Source: Algoriphagus ornithinivorans
GTDB taxonomy: Bacteria; Bacteroidota; Bacteroidia; Cytophagales; Cyclobacteriaceae
Assembly: GCF_900115305.1 (NCBI RefSeq)
Contig: NZ_FOVW01000011.1
Span: 62,001 to 126,000, forward strand
Direction of reading: 5' to 3'
DNA length: 64,000 nucleotides
Shown here one piece after another: positions 44,101 through 52,545 of the stretch (position 1 is its first letter; each line of letters begins with the position of its first letter). The translations under genes and the position numbers were made by a program. The notes below the pieces were generated by a model. That model ran no database searches, was not told where the DNA came from, and saw only the letters and a list, made by a program, of their open reading frames with translations.

Positions 44101-44307
44101 CGAATTGACACTGATAGAGTACTTGCCGTCCACATCTGTGGTCGTCCCGGTCTGGTTAGTCTTATCTAAGACTGTCACCCCAGGGATGGGCAAACCATCC
44201 GTCTCACCCACGACAGTGCCTGTCAGGATGCGATTCTGGGCATATGCCTGCAAACTCAAAAAGAGCATAAAGGCTAGCCCATACGAGATCGATAAAATTT
44301 TTCTCAT
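41182..44307 (-). CDS. susC: SusC/RagA-type TonB-dependent outer-membrane transporter
   Basis: A 1041-residue TonB-linked transporter. A signal peptide (cleavage near AYAQ, residue 23) is followed by a carboxypeptidase-regulatory-like domain (ILTGTVVGETDGLPIPGVTV), the plug domain (VAGVNVTPPATGAAGSTRVV, QPLYVVNGVPI) and the barrel ending in NRSFGFNLSANF with a C-terminal Phe. No N-terminal STN signalling domain is seen, so it does not itself signal to an ECF sigma factor. It is the first gene of the glycan locus. Confidence 0.95.
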   Translation of the reverse strand: MRKILSISYGLAFMLFLSLQAYAQNRILTGTVVGETDGLPIPGVTVLDKTNQTGTTTDVDGKYSISVNSNSVLVFSFIGYATKEFTVGNQSVLNVTLSEDVSDLSEFVVTSFGMERDKKALGYSVTQLSGDKFTESRAINLGNALTGKVAGVNVTPPATGAAGSTRVVIRGGSSLTGNDQPLYVVNGVPIESGNLGSAGLWGGNDAGDGLAAINPDDIESLSVLKGNTAAALYGARAANGVILITTKAGRARKGVGVSFNSNFTVESVVDQTNFQRIYGPGQDGRKPMTQDEAINTANNGWGSRYDGSQTIQFDGQQRPYSYLGEDFTDFYNMGKTWNNSIALFGGNENTTYRFSFSNLDNRDVVPNAGFTRNVANINVNSKQGKFTLAVTGQYSKQNAENRPRLSDSPGNANFSMVVKPGNIPLDVIKGDPNKPGALPDGTELRYQSNVFQTNPYWAVYQWGREDVTDRVLGNMSLKYDFTDWLYAQGRFGTDFQVRDEYAFEAYGTAFKPRGSYNTTMTTIRENNADLLIGFDKSFGDFDVDGFVGSNIMRRTIENQRGGGNDLVVPFFHSVTNVAAPTFGYGFSELGINSYFAAANVGYKNMIFLNLTGRQDQFSTLSPANSKLFYPSVGLSAVISDMLEMPNFVTFAKLRGNWGQVGGGAPNPYALNLTYGLVGAGHLGANLGQINNGSIPNANLAPYTSTEYEIGADIRFMDNRLGIDVAYYKRRTSDDILATGISATSGFGSTTVNIGELENRGIELLINATPIMNEFRWDISFNFANNQSEVLSLGTNAAGDPIEFINLDEARTRRERIRHIVGQPLGMISGFKHLEINGQKVYDANGFPVTTNGYETIAEGRHPISGGITNTFSYKGFRLMALIDFRQGGSIMSGTDYFAYQYGLHQNTLNGRDGSLTVSGVTPEGTPKTWTIPADPSDPTKYLIDNYWQRYAQVTENIVYDASFAKLREFSFGYTFPRAFIERTPFQSLSLSLVGRNLAILWKNTPNIDPEAAYTTSGNAQGLEFFSVPANRSFGFNLSANF

Positions 44308-44814
44308 AGCTGGTAATAAAGGGTTAGAAATAAATTGAATTGGAATTCCGGTTCCCCGGGTTTTTGTGAAATAAAATTGGCAGCCTACCGATTTTCATAA
44401 AATTTGGCTTTTATAAATTTTTACAATCAAAACATTTGATAAAAAACTGATACACCATGCCTTATCTTGTATATCAGACCTTAAACGCAACTCTATTGGG
44501 TAAAGCTAAAAATTAATAAAAATATTAAAAACAATTCTATGATTTTTTTTATCAAAATTGTATTTCTTCTTTAATTTTTTTTTAAAAGTGTCCGTTTTTG
44601 AAATTTTATTTTTCCTATAGAGTAGATTCTTATTAAACAAATAAATTTCTAGTAGGGATCAGTATTAAAATTATCTGCTCAGTATTCAAACTTCATTGAT
44701 TTAAATTTAAAAATTCAAAAAATAGTTTAATGAAAAATTAGAAAAGTGAAAATTATAACTAAGAATTTTTTTTAATGCCTTTCAGAATGGGATTTAAAAG
44801 TTCCATAAACAAAA
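44308..44814. other. AT-rich promoter region of the SusC operon
   Basis: About 500 bp with no coding frame, ahead of susC on the minus strand. I found no exact Bacteroidota TAnnTTTG box, tRNA or structured RNA. It is very AT-rich, with runs of A and T, and probably contains the regulatory region of the locus. Confidence 0.5.
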
Positions 44815-44837
44815 AAAGCCACCCAGAAGGTGGCTTT
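44815..44837 (-). terminator. rho-independent terminator after glnN
   Basis: AAAGCCACC (44815-44823) and GGTGGCTTT (44829-44837) form a perfect 9-bp stem with a 5-base loop; on the minus strand a T-run follows. It is about 20 bases after the stop codon of glnN. Confidence 0.92.
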
Positions 44838-44856
44838 CTTAAATTATATTTCTCTC

Positions 44857-47019
44857 TTATCTGATAAAGAGCATTTCTCTATACTTCACTAATGGCCAAG
44901 ACTCATCGTCTACCAAAAGCTCCAGTTTATCGACAGCGTATCGGATTTTCTCGAAGTATGCTTCTTTTACGTCTGTTTGATATCCTTTGGCTCTCTTTAC
45001 GATATCATCTTCCTTATTCAGCTGCTTTCTAGCCTCAGTCATTGCAGTCACATTAGACTTCAATGATTCGATGTGCTTGGAAACCTCTTTGATCGTTTCT
45101 ACAGCTGCTGAATGATCTAAGCCTAGACCTTTCAAACCGTTTGCATTTTCTATCAATTTGTTTTGATAAAGAATAGCAGTTGGGATCACATGGTTCAAAG
45201 CTAGATCACCCATTACACGGCTTTCAATTTGAACTTTCTTGATGAAGTTTTCCAACATGATTTCATGACGGGCATGAACTTCCAAGTCATTCATCACATT
45301 ATGTTTTGCAAATAGCTCCTTGGTGGATTTTTTGCTATAAACATCCAAAGCCTCAGGAGTAGACTTCAAGTTAGAAAGACCTCTCTTGGCAGCTTCTTTC
45401 TCCCATTCTTCAGAGTATCCATCTCCTTCAAATCTTACTTTCTTGGAATCCTTGATGTATTTTCTCAATACATTAACAATCGCCAATTTCTTCTCTTTGC
45501 CAGACTCGATTTCTTTTTCGATGTCCTTAGCCATTGTCTTCAATGCTTCAGCCACGATGACATTCAAAGTAGCCATTGGTCCTGCACAGTTTGCACTTGA
45601 CCCTACAGCACGGAATTCAAATTTATTTCCAGTGAATGCAAATGGAGAAGTTCTGTTTCTATCAGTGTTATCCAAGATGATTTCAGGAATCTTAGAGATA
45701 CCCAATTTCATATACATGTTATCACCTTTTTCAATCTTGATATTTCCGTTTTTCTCCAACTCATCCAAGATAGCTGTCAAGGTTTCCCCGAGGAATACAG
45801 AGATAATTGCCGGAGGAGCTTCGTTTGCACCCAATCGGAAATCATTTCCTGCAGAAGCAATACTAGCTCTCAAAAGATCTGAATTATCATAAACAGCTTT
45901 CACTGTAGCTACCAAGAAAGTCAAGAACTGCAAGTTTTCACGGGCAGAGTTGCTTGGCTGGAACAAGTTGATTCCAGTATCTGTGATCAATGACCAGTTG
46001 TTATGCTTTCCTGATCCATTTACACCTGCAAATGGCTTTTCGTGGAATAGAACTTTCAAACCATGCTTCTCAGCTACTTTCTCCATCATATCCATCAATA
46101 ATTGGTTGTGATCAACCGCCTTATTGATTTCTTCGAAAACTGGAGCTACTTCAAATTGACCTGGAGCTACTTCATTGTGACGGGTAGAAACCGGAATACC
46201 CAACTTATGAGCTTCGATTTCAAAATCCATCATGAAATCCTTCACTCTGGTAGGAATAGAACCAAAGTAATGATCTTCTAATTGCTGACCTCTGGCAGGA
46301 TTGTGTCCAAATACAGAACGACCAGCCATGACCAAGTCAGGTCTAGCAGAGTAAAGTGCTTTATCGATCACAAAATACTCCTGCTCAACACCTAGAGATG
46401 GAGATACTTTACGAACATTTCTATCAAATAACTGACAAATCTGTACAGCTGCATCATTGATTGCTTCTAATGACTTCAACAAAGGTGTTTTGTAATCCAA
46501 TGCCTCTCCAGTATAAGAAACAAAGATGGTTGGAATACAAAGCGTCTTGTCGAAAATGAAAATTGGAGAAGAAGGATCCCAAGCAGTGTATCCTCTAGCC
46601 TCGAAAGTAGATCTGATACCTCCGTTAGGGAAAGAAGATGCATCTGGCTCTTGCTGAACTAGAGCAGAACCTTTGAACTTTTCCAAACCTGCATGAGCAT
46701 CGAAAAATGAATCGTGCTTTTCAGCAGTTGAGCCAGTAAGTGGCTGAAACCAGTGAGTGTAGTGCGTAACACCCTTGGACAGAGCCCAAGTTTTAACAGC
46801 AGATGCTACTTCTTCTGCGGTTGCTACATCAATTTTGCTTCCTTTGTCTACAGCTTCCATTACTTTTTTGAAAACTGAAGGAGCTAAAGACTGCTTCATT
46901 TGGCTAATGCCGAAGACATTTGTACCGAAGAAGTCTGAAATTTTTGGGGCCGGCGGGGTTACTTGTACCCGCGGTCTGCCTTGAACCATTGTCAAGGCCT
47001 GCTGTCTTAGTGTTGCCAT
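44857..47019 (-). CDS. glnN: type III glutamine synthetase GlnN
   Basis: A 720-residue type III glutamine synthetase, the long form typical of Bacteroidota and cyanobacteria, which joins ammonia to glutamate using ATP. The N-terminal region has FGTNVFGISQMKQSL, and the catalytic domain shows GVEQEYFVIDKALY, RHNEVAPGQFEVAPVFE, GVNGSGKHNNWSL and GNKFEFRAVGSSANCAGPM. The long C-terminal part (about 580-720) is helical, as expected for this type. It diverges from mtaB and has a TAnnTTTG-like box at 47050-47057. Confidence 0.96.
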   Translation of the reverse strand: MATLRQQALTMVQGRPRVQVTPPAPKISDFFGTNVFGISQMKQSLAPSVFKKVMEAVDKGSKIDVATAEEVASAVKTWALSKGVTHYTHWFQPLTGSTAEKHDSFFDAHAGLEKFKGSALVQQEPDASSFPNGGIRSTFEARGYTAWDPSSPIFIFDKTLCIPTIFVSYTGEALDYKTPLLKSLEAINDAAVQICQLFDRNVRKVSPSLGVEQEYFVIDKALYSARPDLVMAGRSVFGHNPARGQQLEDHYFGSIPTRVKDFMMDFEIEAHKLGIPVSTRHNEVAPGQFEVAPVFEEINKAVDHNQLLMDMMEKVAEKHGLKVLFHEKPFAGVNGSGKHNNWSLITDTGINLFQPSNSARENLQFLTFLVATVKAVYDNSDLLRASIASAGNDFRLGANEAPPAIISVFLGETLTAILDELEKNGNIKIEKGDNMYMKLGISKIPEIILDNTDRNRTSPFAFTGNKFEFRAVGSSANCAGPMATLNVIVAEALKTMAKDIEKEIESGKEKKLAIVNVLRKYIKDSKKVRFEGDGYSEEWEKEAAKRGLSNLKSTPEALDVYSKKSTKELFAKHNVMNDLEVHARHEIMLENFIKKVQIESRVMGDLALNHVIPTAILYQNKLIENANGLKGLGLDHSAAVETIKEVSKHIESLKSNVTAMTEARKQLNKEDDIVKRAKGYQTDVKEAYFEKIRYAVDKLELLVDDESWPLVKYREMLFIR

Positions 47020-47049
47020 ATCTACATTTGTGGTTTAAAATTGTACCAG

Positions 47050-47057
47050 CAAAAATA
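47050..47057 (-). promoter_or_regulatory. glnN -7 promoter box (TATTTTTG on the minus strand)
   Basis: CAAAAATA on the plus strand reads TATTTTTG on the minus strand, a match to the Bacteroidota -7 consensus TAnnTTTG, about 30 bases before the glnN start codon. No clear -33 box at standard spacing, so moderate certainty. Confidence 0.45.
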
Positions 47058-47195
47058 GAAAAATATGTGTTCCAAAATGCTTTTGCCTCATTTTTGAATC
47101 ATTTTTTTCAAAAATTTACACTTTTTTCAATAAAACATGGTGTTTTAGGAGGCATCCACCCGATTTTAACCACTTTTTAGTCTCATTATTGGAAA

Positions 47196-47226
47196 ATTGA
47201 AAACAAGACAAGAATGTTTACCTTTG
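47196..47226 (+). promoter_or_regulatory. mtaB promoter, Bacteroidota type
   Basis: TACCTTTG at 47219-47226 is an exact match to the TAnnTTTG -7 box. An ATTG at 47196-47199 lies 19 bases upstream, the normal distance of the -33 TTTG element. Transcription would start about 47233, leaving a leader of about 19 bases that contains the AGGAGG ribosome site at 47240-47245. Confidence 0.7.
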
Positions 47227-47251
47227 CAAACTCATAATCAGGAGGAAATTT

Positions 47252-48571
47252 GTGAAAAAGGTAGCCTTTTATACTTTGGGATGTAAACTGAATTTCTCAG
47301 AAACGTCCACTATCAGTAGACAATTCGAAGACAAAGGATTCGAAAAAGTGGAATTTCAGGATTCTCCTGACATTTTCATCATCAATACCTGCTCTGTCAC
47401 CGAGAATGCCGACAAGAAGTGTAAAAAGATAGTAAAGGAGGCTAAAAAGATATCGCCTAACTCTTATGTAGCCATCATCGGATGCTATGCTCAATTAAAA
47501 CCCAGAGAAATTTCTGAAATCCAAGGAGTGGATGCCGTATTGGGCGCAGCTGAAAAATTCCGATTAATCGAACTTTTAGGTGATTTCGCCAAAGAACAGG
47601 AAGCGAAAGTCCTAGCGAGTGAAATTACTGAAGCAAAATCTTTCAATAATGCTTACTCTATCAATGACCGTACGAGAACCTTTCTAAAAGTTCAGGACGG
47701 ATGTAATTATGGTTGTGCTTTCTGTACCATTCCCTTGGCAAGAGGAAAAAGCCGAAGTAATACCATTGCCTCTGTTTTAGAAGCGGCTGGAGAAATAGCA
47801 GCAACTGATGTGAAAGAGGTGGTACTTACAGGTGTGAATATCGGCGATTTTGGAATCGTAGATGGTAAAAGAAATGAGCGTTTCGGAGACCTAGTAGAGG
47901 CTTTGGATGAAGTAGAAGGGATAGACAGATTCCGTATTTCATCCATTGAACCCAATTTGTTGACAAACGAGATCATTTCATTTGTCTCAAAGTCCAAACG
48001 CTTCGTTCCTCACTTCCATATTCCCCTTCAATCCGGCTCCAACACAATATTACGAAGTATGGGGAGAAGATATTTGAGGGAACTGTACGAAGACCGCGTT
48101 TCAAAAATCAAGAGCTTGATGCCTCAGGCATGCATTGGGGTTGATGTAATCGTTGGTTTCCCCGGAGAAACAGATGAGCTGTTTTTGGAAACTTATAATT
48201 TCCTAAACGAGCTGGATATTTCTTATTTACACGTTTTCACTTATTCTGAAAGGGCCAATACCCGGGCAGTTGAAATGGATGGAGTGGTTCCTATGAAAAA
48301 GCGAAATGAGCGCTCTAAGATGTTGAGAATTTTATCTGAGAAAAAGAGAAGAAAGTTTTACGAGGAGAATTTAGGGAAATCCTTCACGGTATTATTTGAA
48401 GAGGATATCGAAGATGGAAAAATGCATGGGTTTACCGAGAACTATATCCGTGTGGCCGCAAAATATGATCCTATGCTAATCAATGAAACCAAACTCGTGA
48501 CTTTAGACCACATCAATGAATCAGGAAATGTGGAGGTGCTAGAACCTGAGTTTGTTTACGAAAAGCATTAA
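47252..48571 (+). CDS. mtaB: tRNA t6A37 methylthiotransferase MtaB
   Basis: A 439-residue methylthiotransferase that adds a methylthio group to t6A at position 37 of tRNA. The N-terminal cluster cysteines are Cys11, Cys47 (INTCSVTENADKKC) and Cys78 (GCYAQ); the radical SAM cysteines are Cys151, Cys155 and Cys158 (GCNYGCAFC). The C-terminal TRAM region is present. It uses a GTG start at 47252, chosen because an unusually good AGGAGG lies at 47240-47245 right before it. MtaB rather than MiaB is favoured by the opening KVAFYTLGCKLNFSET. Confidence 0.93.
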   Translation: MKKVAFYTLGCKLNFSETSTISRQFEDKGFEKVEFQDSPDIFIINTCSVTENADKKCKKIVKEAKKISPNSYVAIIGCYAQLKPREISEIQGVDAVLGAAEKFRLIELLGDFAKEQEAKVLASEITEAKSFNNAYSINDRTRTFLKVQDGCNYGCAFCTIPLARGKSRSNTIASVLEAAGEIAATDVKEVVLTGVNIGDFGIVDGKRNERFGDLVEALDEVEGIDRFRISSIEPNLLTNEIISFVSKSKRFVPHFHIPLQSGSNTILRSMGRRYLRELYEDRVSKIKSLMPQACIGVDVIVGFPGETDELFLETYNFLNELDISYLHVFTYSERANTRAVEMDGVVPMKKRNERSKMLRILSEKKRRKFYEENLGKSFTVLFEEDIEDGKMHGFTENYIRVAAKYDPMLINETKLVTLDHINESGNVEVLEPEFVYEKH

Positions 48572-48575
48572 TTCT

Positions 48576-48603
48576 AAAAGCTGCCCTTGAGCAGCTTTTT
48601 TTA
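48576..48603 (+). terminator. rho-independent terminator after mtaB
   Basis: AAAAGCTGC (48576-48584) and GCAGCTTTT (48591-48599) form a 9-bp stem with a 6-base loop and continue into a T-run. It starts 4 bases past the stop codon. Confidence 0.92.
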
Positions 48604-48672
48604 TTTGAGCAGAGGGAAAGTTTCAATCCTCCTATTTTTTCCTAAATTCAGCTCAGGTAAATCTAATTTTTC

Positions 48673-50685
48673 GTGAATTCAAACAATACACCACAGCTTA
48701 TTCAGGATGAACCTTGGTTGGAAACTTTTGAAACGCAAGTTCAAAAGAGAATAGACCGGTTTAACAGTGCAAAATTCCATATCGAAAATGAGTTTGGAAG
48801 CATTTTGGAATTTGCCAATTTCCATCAGTATTACGGAATACATTTTGAACCCATCCGAAAGGGATGGATTTACAGGGAATGGGCTCCTGCCGCCAAGCAA
48901 CTTTTCTTAATGGGGGATTTTAACAACTGGGACAGGTATAATCATCCTATGCGTAGAAATCACAGAGGAGATTGGGAAATTTTCCTACCCTATCAAGAAT
49001 ATAAGAACACATTTGTTCACGAGAGTAAAATCAAAACACATGTCATTGGAGCAAATGACGTGGCCCTAGATAGAATTCCCGCCTATATAAGAAGAGTGGT
49101 GCAGGATGAAAGAAGCCATGACTTTGCCGGGCAATTATGGTTTCCTGAGAAATCCTTCGAATGGACTGATTCATCATTTCAACTTCAAGCGATTCAGGAG
49201 ATGCCCCTCATCTATGAATGTCATGTGGGAATGGCCCAGGAAAAATTAGGAGTAGGCACTTACAAGGAATTTGAAGAAAATATTTTGCCCCGAATTAAAG
49301 CTGGTGGTTACAATGCCATTCAAATGATGGCTGTGATGGAGCATCCCTACTACGGATCTTTTGGTTATCATGTATCCAACTTTTTTGCGCCCTCCTCCAG
49401 ATTCGGCACACCTGAAGAATTAAAATCGCTGATCAATACAGCCCACAATATGGGTATAGCAGTGATTATGGATATTGTACATTCACATGCAGTTAAGAAT
49501 GTGAATGAAGGATTAAATGAATTTGACGGCACGGATCATCAATACTTTCATCCCGGAATGAGAGGCTATCACGAAGGCTGGGACTCCAAGCTATTTGATT
49601 ATGGAAAATGGGAGGTTCAGCAGTTTTTGCTTTCCAACATTCGATACTGGATGGAGGAATTTCACTTCGACGGTTTCCGATTCGACGGTGCTACATCCAT
49701 GCTCTATCATCACCATGGCCATACCTCATTTGACTCTGCAGACAAATATTTTGACTTTGGAGTAGATGAGGATGCCTTGCTTTATTTCCAATTGGCAAAT
49801 GAATTAATCCATCAACTCAACCCTCATGCTATAGCGATTGCTGAGGAGGTTAGCGGAATGCCAGGACTATGCAGGCAGGTACCTGATGGAGGGATAGGTT
49901 TTGACTTCAGGTTAGCAATGGGAATTCCTGATTTTTGGATTAAAACGCTGAAGCACAAGCAAGATGAGCAATGGGATATGTTTGAGCTTTGGCACGAACT
50001 AACCAACAGACCCAAGAAGGAAAAATCCATCGCTTATGCGGAAAGCCATGATCAGGCTCTGGTAGGTGATAAATCTATTGCCTTTTGGCTAATGGATAAG
50101 GAGATGTACTTTTCCATGTCGGTTTTAAATCAAAATCTGGTTATTGATCGAGGTATTGCTCTCCATAAAATGATCCGAATGATCACGCTTTCATTGGGAG
50201 GAGAAGGTTATCTCAACTTTATAGGCAATGAATTCGGGCATCCTGAATGGGTAGATTTTCCAAGAGAAGGCAATAATTGGAGCTATCAATATGCCCGAAG
50301 ACAATGGTCTTTAGTAGACACTGAGCATCTTCGATACTCTCAGTTGGATGCTTGGGATAAATCCATGATTCAGTTGGCAAAAAACCATGACTTATTGTCC
50401 TCTGGCATTGCCGAGCAACTCTATCTGGATCCTGACAAGAAAATCATTGCCTACCATAGAGGACAATTAATATTTGTTTTCTCTTTTCATCCTACAGAAT
50501 CTTATTTTGGATACCCTGTCCCAATGCCCGAAAAAGGAAAATATCAGATAGCACTCCATTCAGATGAAAAGAAATATGGAGGCTTCGAAAGAGTGGATAA
50601 GTCAGTGAAGTATGAGACAGACAAAGACCAAATGGTGCATTTATATGTTCCCAACAGGACTGTCCTAATCATTAAAAAGCTCTAA
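48673..50685 (+). CDS. glgB: 1,4-alpha-glucan branching enzyme, eukaryote-like GH13 type
   Basis: A 670-residue branching enzyme. The N-terminal CBM48 region (about 55-130) contains YREWAPAAKQLFLMGDFNNW. The GH13 barrel shows DIVHSHAV (267-274), nucleophile Asp338 in FDGFRFDGATSML and acid Glu391 in IAEEVSGMPG. The IPAYIRRVVQDE and MLYHHHGH segments resemble the eukaryote-style GBE rather than E. coli GlgB. The start is a GTG at 48673, giving NSNNTPQL. No glycogen synthase, GlgC or phosphorylase gene lies nearby, but the amylosucrase at 7273 could supply the linear glucan it branches. Confidence 0.9.
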   Translation: MNSNNTPQLIQDEPWLETFETQVQKRIDRFNSAKFHIENEFGSILEFANFHQYYGIHFEPIRKGWIYREWAPAAKQLFLMGDFNNWDRYNHPMRRNHRGDWEIFLPYQEYKNTFVHESKIKTHVIGANDVALDRIPAYIRRVVQDERSHDFAGQLWFPEKSFEWTDSSFQLQAIQEMPLIYECHVGMAQEKLGVGTYKEFEENILPRIKAGGYNAIQMMAVMEHPYYGSFGYHVSNFFAPSSRFGTPEELKSLINTAHNMGIAVIMDIVHSHAVKNVNEGLNEFDGTDHQYFHPGMRGYHEGWDSKLFDYGKWEVQQFLLSNIRYWMEEFHFDGFRFDGATSMLYHHHGHTSFDSADKYFDFGVDEDALLYFQLANELIHQLNPHAIAIAEEVSGMPGLCRQVPDGGIGFDFRLAMGIPDFWIKTLKHKQDEQWDMFELWHELTNRPKKEKSIAYAESHDQALVGDKSIAFWLMDKEMYFSMSVLNQNLVIDRGIALHKMIRMITLSLGGEGYLNFIGNEFGHPEWVDFPREGNNWSYQYARRQWSLVDTEHLRYSQLDAWDKSMIQLAKNHDLLSSGIAEQLYLDPDKKIIAYHRGQLIFVFSFHPTESYFGYPVPMPEKGKYQIALHSDEKKYGGFERVDKSVKYETDKDQMVHLYVPNRTVLIIKKL

Positions 50686-50774
50686 ACCGAAATTAAAACC
50701 GCTTCACTACAATTTTTAATTCTCAGGTAATCTGTCTGGATTTTGGTAAATTATACTTGATCAACACTCAAGTT

Positions 50775-51095
50775 ATGAAGGTTCCAAAAACGATTGACCT
50801 TAAATCATGGATCCGGTTTCATGCAAAAATTGGAGTAATACTCGGCTTCTTTTGTGGAATTATTTACTCCATTGGAGGATTAGTGGTTGACTCTTTAGTT
50901 TCCCTAGGGCTTGCATCAGGAGCGGTTTGGGAAACTCCTGGACTTTCTTTAGGAACATTACTTGCAATGGGAGCTTTGATTGGAATGCCTGTTATTTTCG
51001 GCTTCTTACTAATCTGTGCAGCATGCCTAGAAGCATTAATCTGTTATGTTTTCCCGAATTGGTTTTCTTATTTCAATTTCAATAAAAATTCGTAA
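50775..51095 (+). CDS. small membrane protein of unknown function
   Basis: A 106-residue protein with two clear membrane segments (about residues 20-42 and 55-90). I choose ATG 50775; the frame opens six codons earlier with a TTG. It has no recognisable domain. The next ATG (51124) lies 28 bp beyond the stop, and the two genes share a strand. Confidence 0.5.
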   Translation: MKVPKTIDLKSWIRFHAKIGVILGFFCGIIYSIGGLVVDSLVSLGLASGAVWETPGLSLGTLLAMGALIGMPVIFGFLLICAACLEALICYVFPNWFSYFNFNKNS

Positions 51096-51123
51096 GACCT
51101 TATCCTTAAAATCCATTTACAAG

Positions 51124-51561
51124 ATGAAATCAAATCATTTTGAGCCAATAATTGTATCTGAAACCTTTCATCAAGACGTAAAGACCATTTGGAAATATTT
51201 GGTTGAAATCCAGCATATGCATGAATGGTATTTTGAAAATCTGCCTGATTTCAAAGCTGAAGAAGGGTTCGTAACCTCATTCCCTGTAAGTTCTGAGCAG
51301 AGGACTTTTACCCATATCTGGGAAGTTGTTGAGGTAATCCCTTTTGAAAAAATCAAATTGAGTTGGACTTATAAAGAATATTCAGGTGAGGGATTTGTTA
51401 CTTTTCAATTGGAGGAAAAAAACAGCGGAACAAAACTTACAGTAATTACAGAGGGCTTAGAAACCTTCCCTCAGAACATCCCTGAATTCCAAAGAGAAAG
51501 CTGCGAGGGAGGATGGAATTATTTTATCAAAGACAGGTTGAAAAATTACGCCTCCAAATAA
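51124..51561 (+). CDS. SRPBCC (AHSA1/START-like) domain protein
   Basis: A 145-residue single-domain SRPBCC protein, a helix-grip fold that binds hydrophobic ligands. The ATG at 51124 is chosen over upstream in-frame starts that overlap the previous gene and add a non-conserved extension. Typical elements are FHQDVKTIWKYLVEIQHM, WEVVEVIPFEKIKLSWTYKE and the C-terminal GGWNYFIKDRLKNY helix. Ligand unknown. Confidence 0.78.
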   Translation: MKSNHFEPIIVSETFHQDVKTIWKYLVEIQHMHEWYFENLPDFKAEEGFVTSFPVSSEQRTFTHIWEVVEVIPFEKIKLSWTYKEYSGEGFVTFQLEEKNSGTKLTVITEGLETFPQNIPEFQRESCEGGWNYFIKDRLKNYASK

Positions 51562-51647
51562 TGATTGGGTCCAATCAAAGATTTTAAGAGTTTCAAAGCC
51601 ATAATTTCCAATTCTTACTGATATTTGGATAGAATAAATTCAACAAT

Positions 51648-52523
51648 ATGCCCCGTTGCGCTTTTCTTTCCATTTCCAATACCGAAGGCTGGTTTATTGA
51701 CGATGATTTGGTTCATCCATTCCTGCATGAATTAGGCTGGGAAGTAAAAAATATTCCTTGGAATGAAAAAACCGATTGGAATAAATGGGATTTGGTCATC
51801 ATCAGAAGCCCCTGGGATTATCAGCAGCATTTGGAAGAGTTTATGGAAGTCCTTCAAAAAATCGAGGATTCCAAAGCAATTCTTTTAAATCCCTTAGATA
51901 TCGTAAAACAGAACATTCACAAAGGATACCTTTTTGATTTGGCAGAAAAAGGAATTGAACTGGTTCCTACTCAGAAGTTTTCAAGCTTGGATGAAAGCCT
52001 CATCACCGAATCTTTTGAAAAATTTAAAAGTAATCAGTTAGTAATCAAACCTCTTGTAGGAGCAAATGCAGATGACACTTTTTGGATCAATATTTCCCAT
52101 CCGCTAGACTGGGGGAAACCTCTGGAAGTCTTTCAGGAAAAAGAAGGAATGATACAGCCTTTCATGAGTGGCATTGTCAAAGAGGGTGAGTTCTCTTTGA
52201 TTTACTTGAATGGGGAGCTTAGCCACACCATTCTAAAGACCGTAGGAATCGGAGACTTTAGAGTTCAGGAAGAACATGGAGGCGGGGTAATAGCTATTCC
52301 AAACCCAGAACCTGAACTCGTGAATGCAGCAGATAAAGCAATGAAGGCTTTGTCATCAACTCCTTTCTATGCCAGAGTTGATTTGGTTCGGACCCGTCAC
52401 GGAAGCTTTGCCCTGATGGAATTGGAATTGATTGAGCCTTGCCTTTATTTCCGCTTTGACCCGGATTCGCCGAAGAAATTTGCAGCCTTGATCCATGATT
52501 ATTATTCAAATCTTTCCAAATAG
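51648..52523 (+). CDS. ATP-grasp family protein
   Basis: A 291-residue ATP-grasp enzyme resembling the cyclo-ligase/glutathione-synthetase-like group. The N terminus has WDLVIIRSPWDYQQH; the ATP-grasp core shows NQLVIKPLVGANADDT and a late ALMELELIEPCLYFR with Glu residues expected to bind magnesium. The N-terminal domain is short (about 90 residues). It would join a carboxylate to an amine or thiol using ATP; the substrate is unknown and there is no pathway gene next to it. Confidence 0.8.
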   Translation: MPRCAFLSISNTEGWFIDDDLVHPFLHELGWEVKNIPWNEKTDWNKWDLVIIRSPWDYQQHLEEFMEVLQKIEDSKAILLNPLDIVKQNIHKGYLFDLAEKGIELVPTQKFSSLDESLITESFEKFKSNQLVIKPLVGANADDTFWINISHPLDWGKPLEVFQEKEGMIQPFMSGIVKEGEFSLIYLNGELSHTILKTVGIGDFRVQEEHGGGVIAIPNPEPELVNAADKAMKALSSTPFYARVDLVRTRHGSFALMELELIEPCLYFRFDPDSPKKFAALIHDYYSNLSK

Positions 52524-52545
52524 GGAAAGACAAGCCCAGTAATAA

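Noticed and set aside
41182..44307. Direct link between this SusC and the ECF sigma factor at 33824
   Set aside because: The SusC lacks an STN signalling domain and there is no FecR-type anti-sigma, so no regulatory link can be claimed from sequence.
45386..45892. A 168-codon open frame on the plus strand inside glnN
   Set aside because: It is antisense to a strongly conserved glutamine synthetase coding region, has a low-complexity Ser/Phe/Leu-rich translation with no family match, and no promoter or ribosome site. It is a by-product of codon use in glnN.
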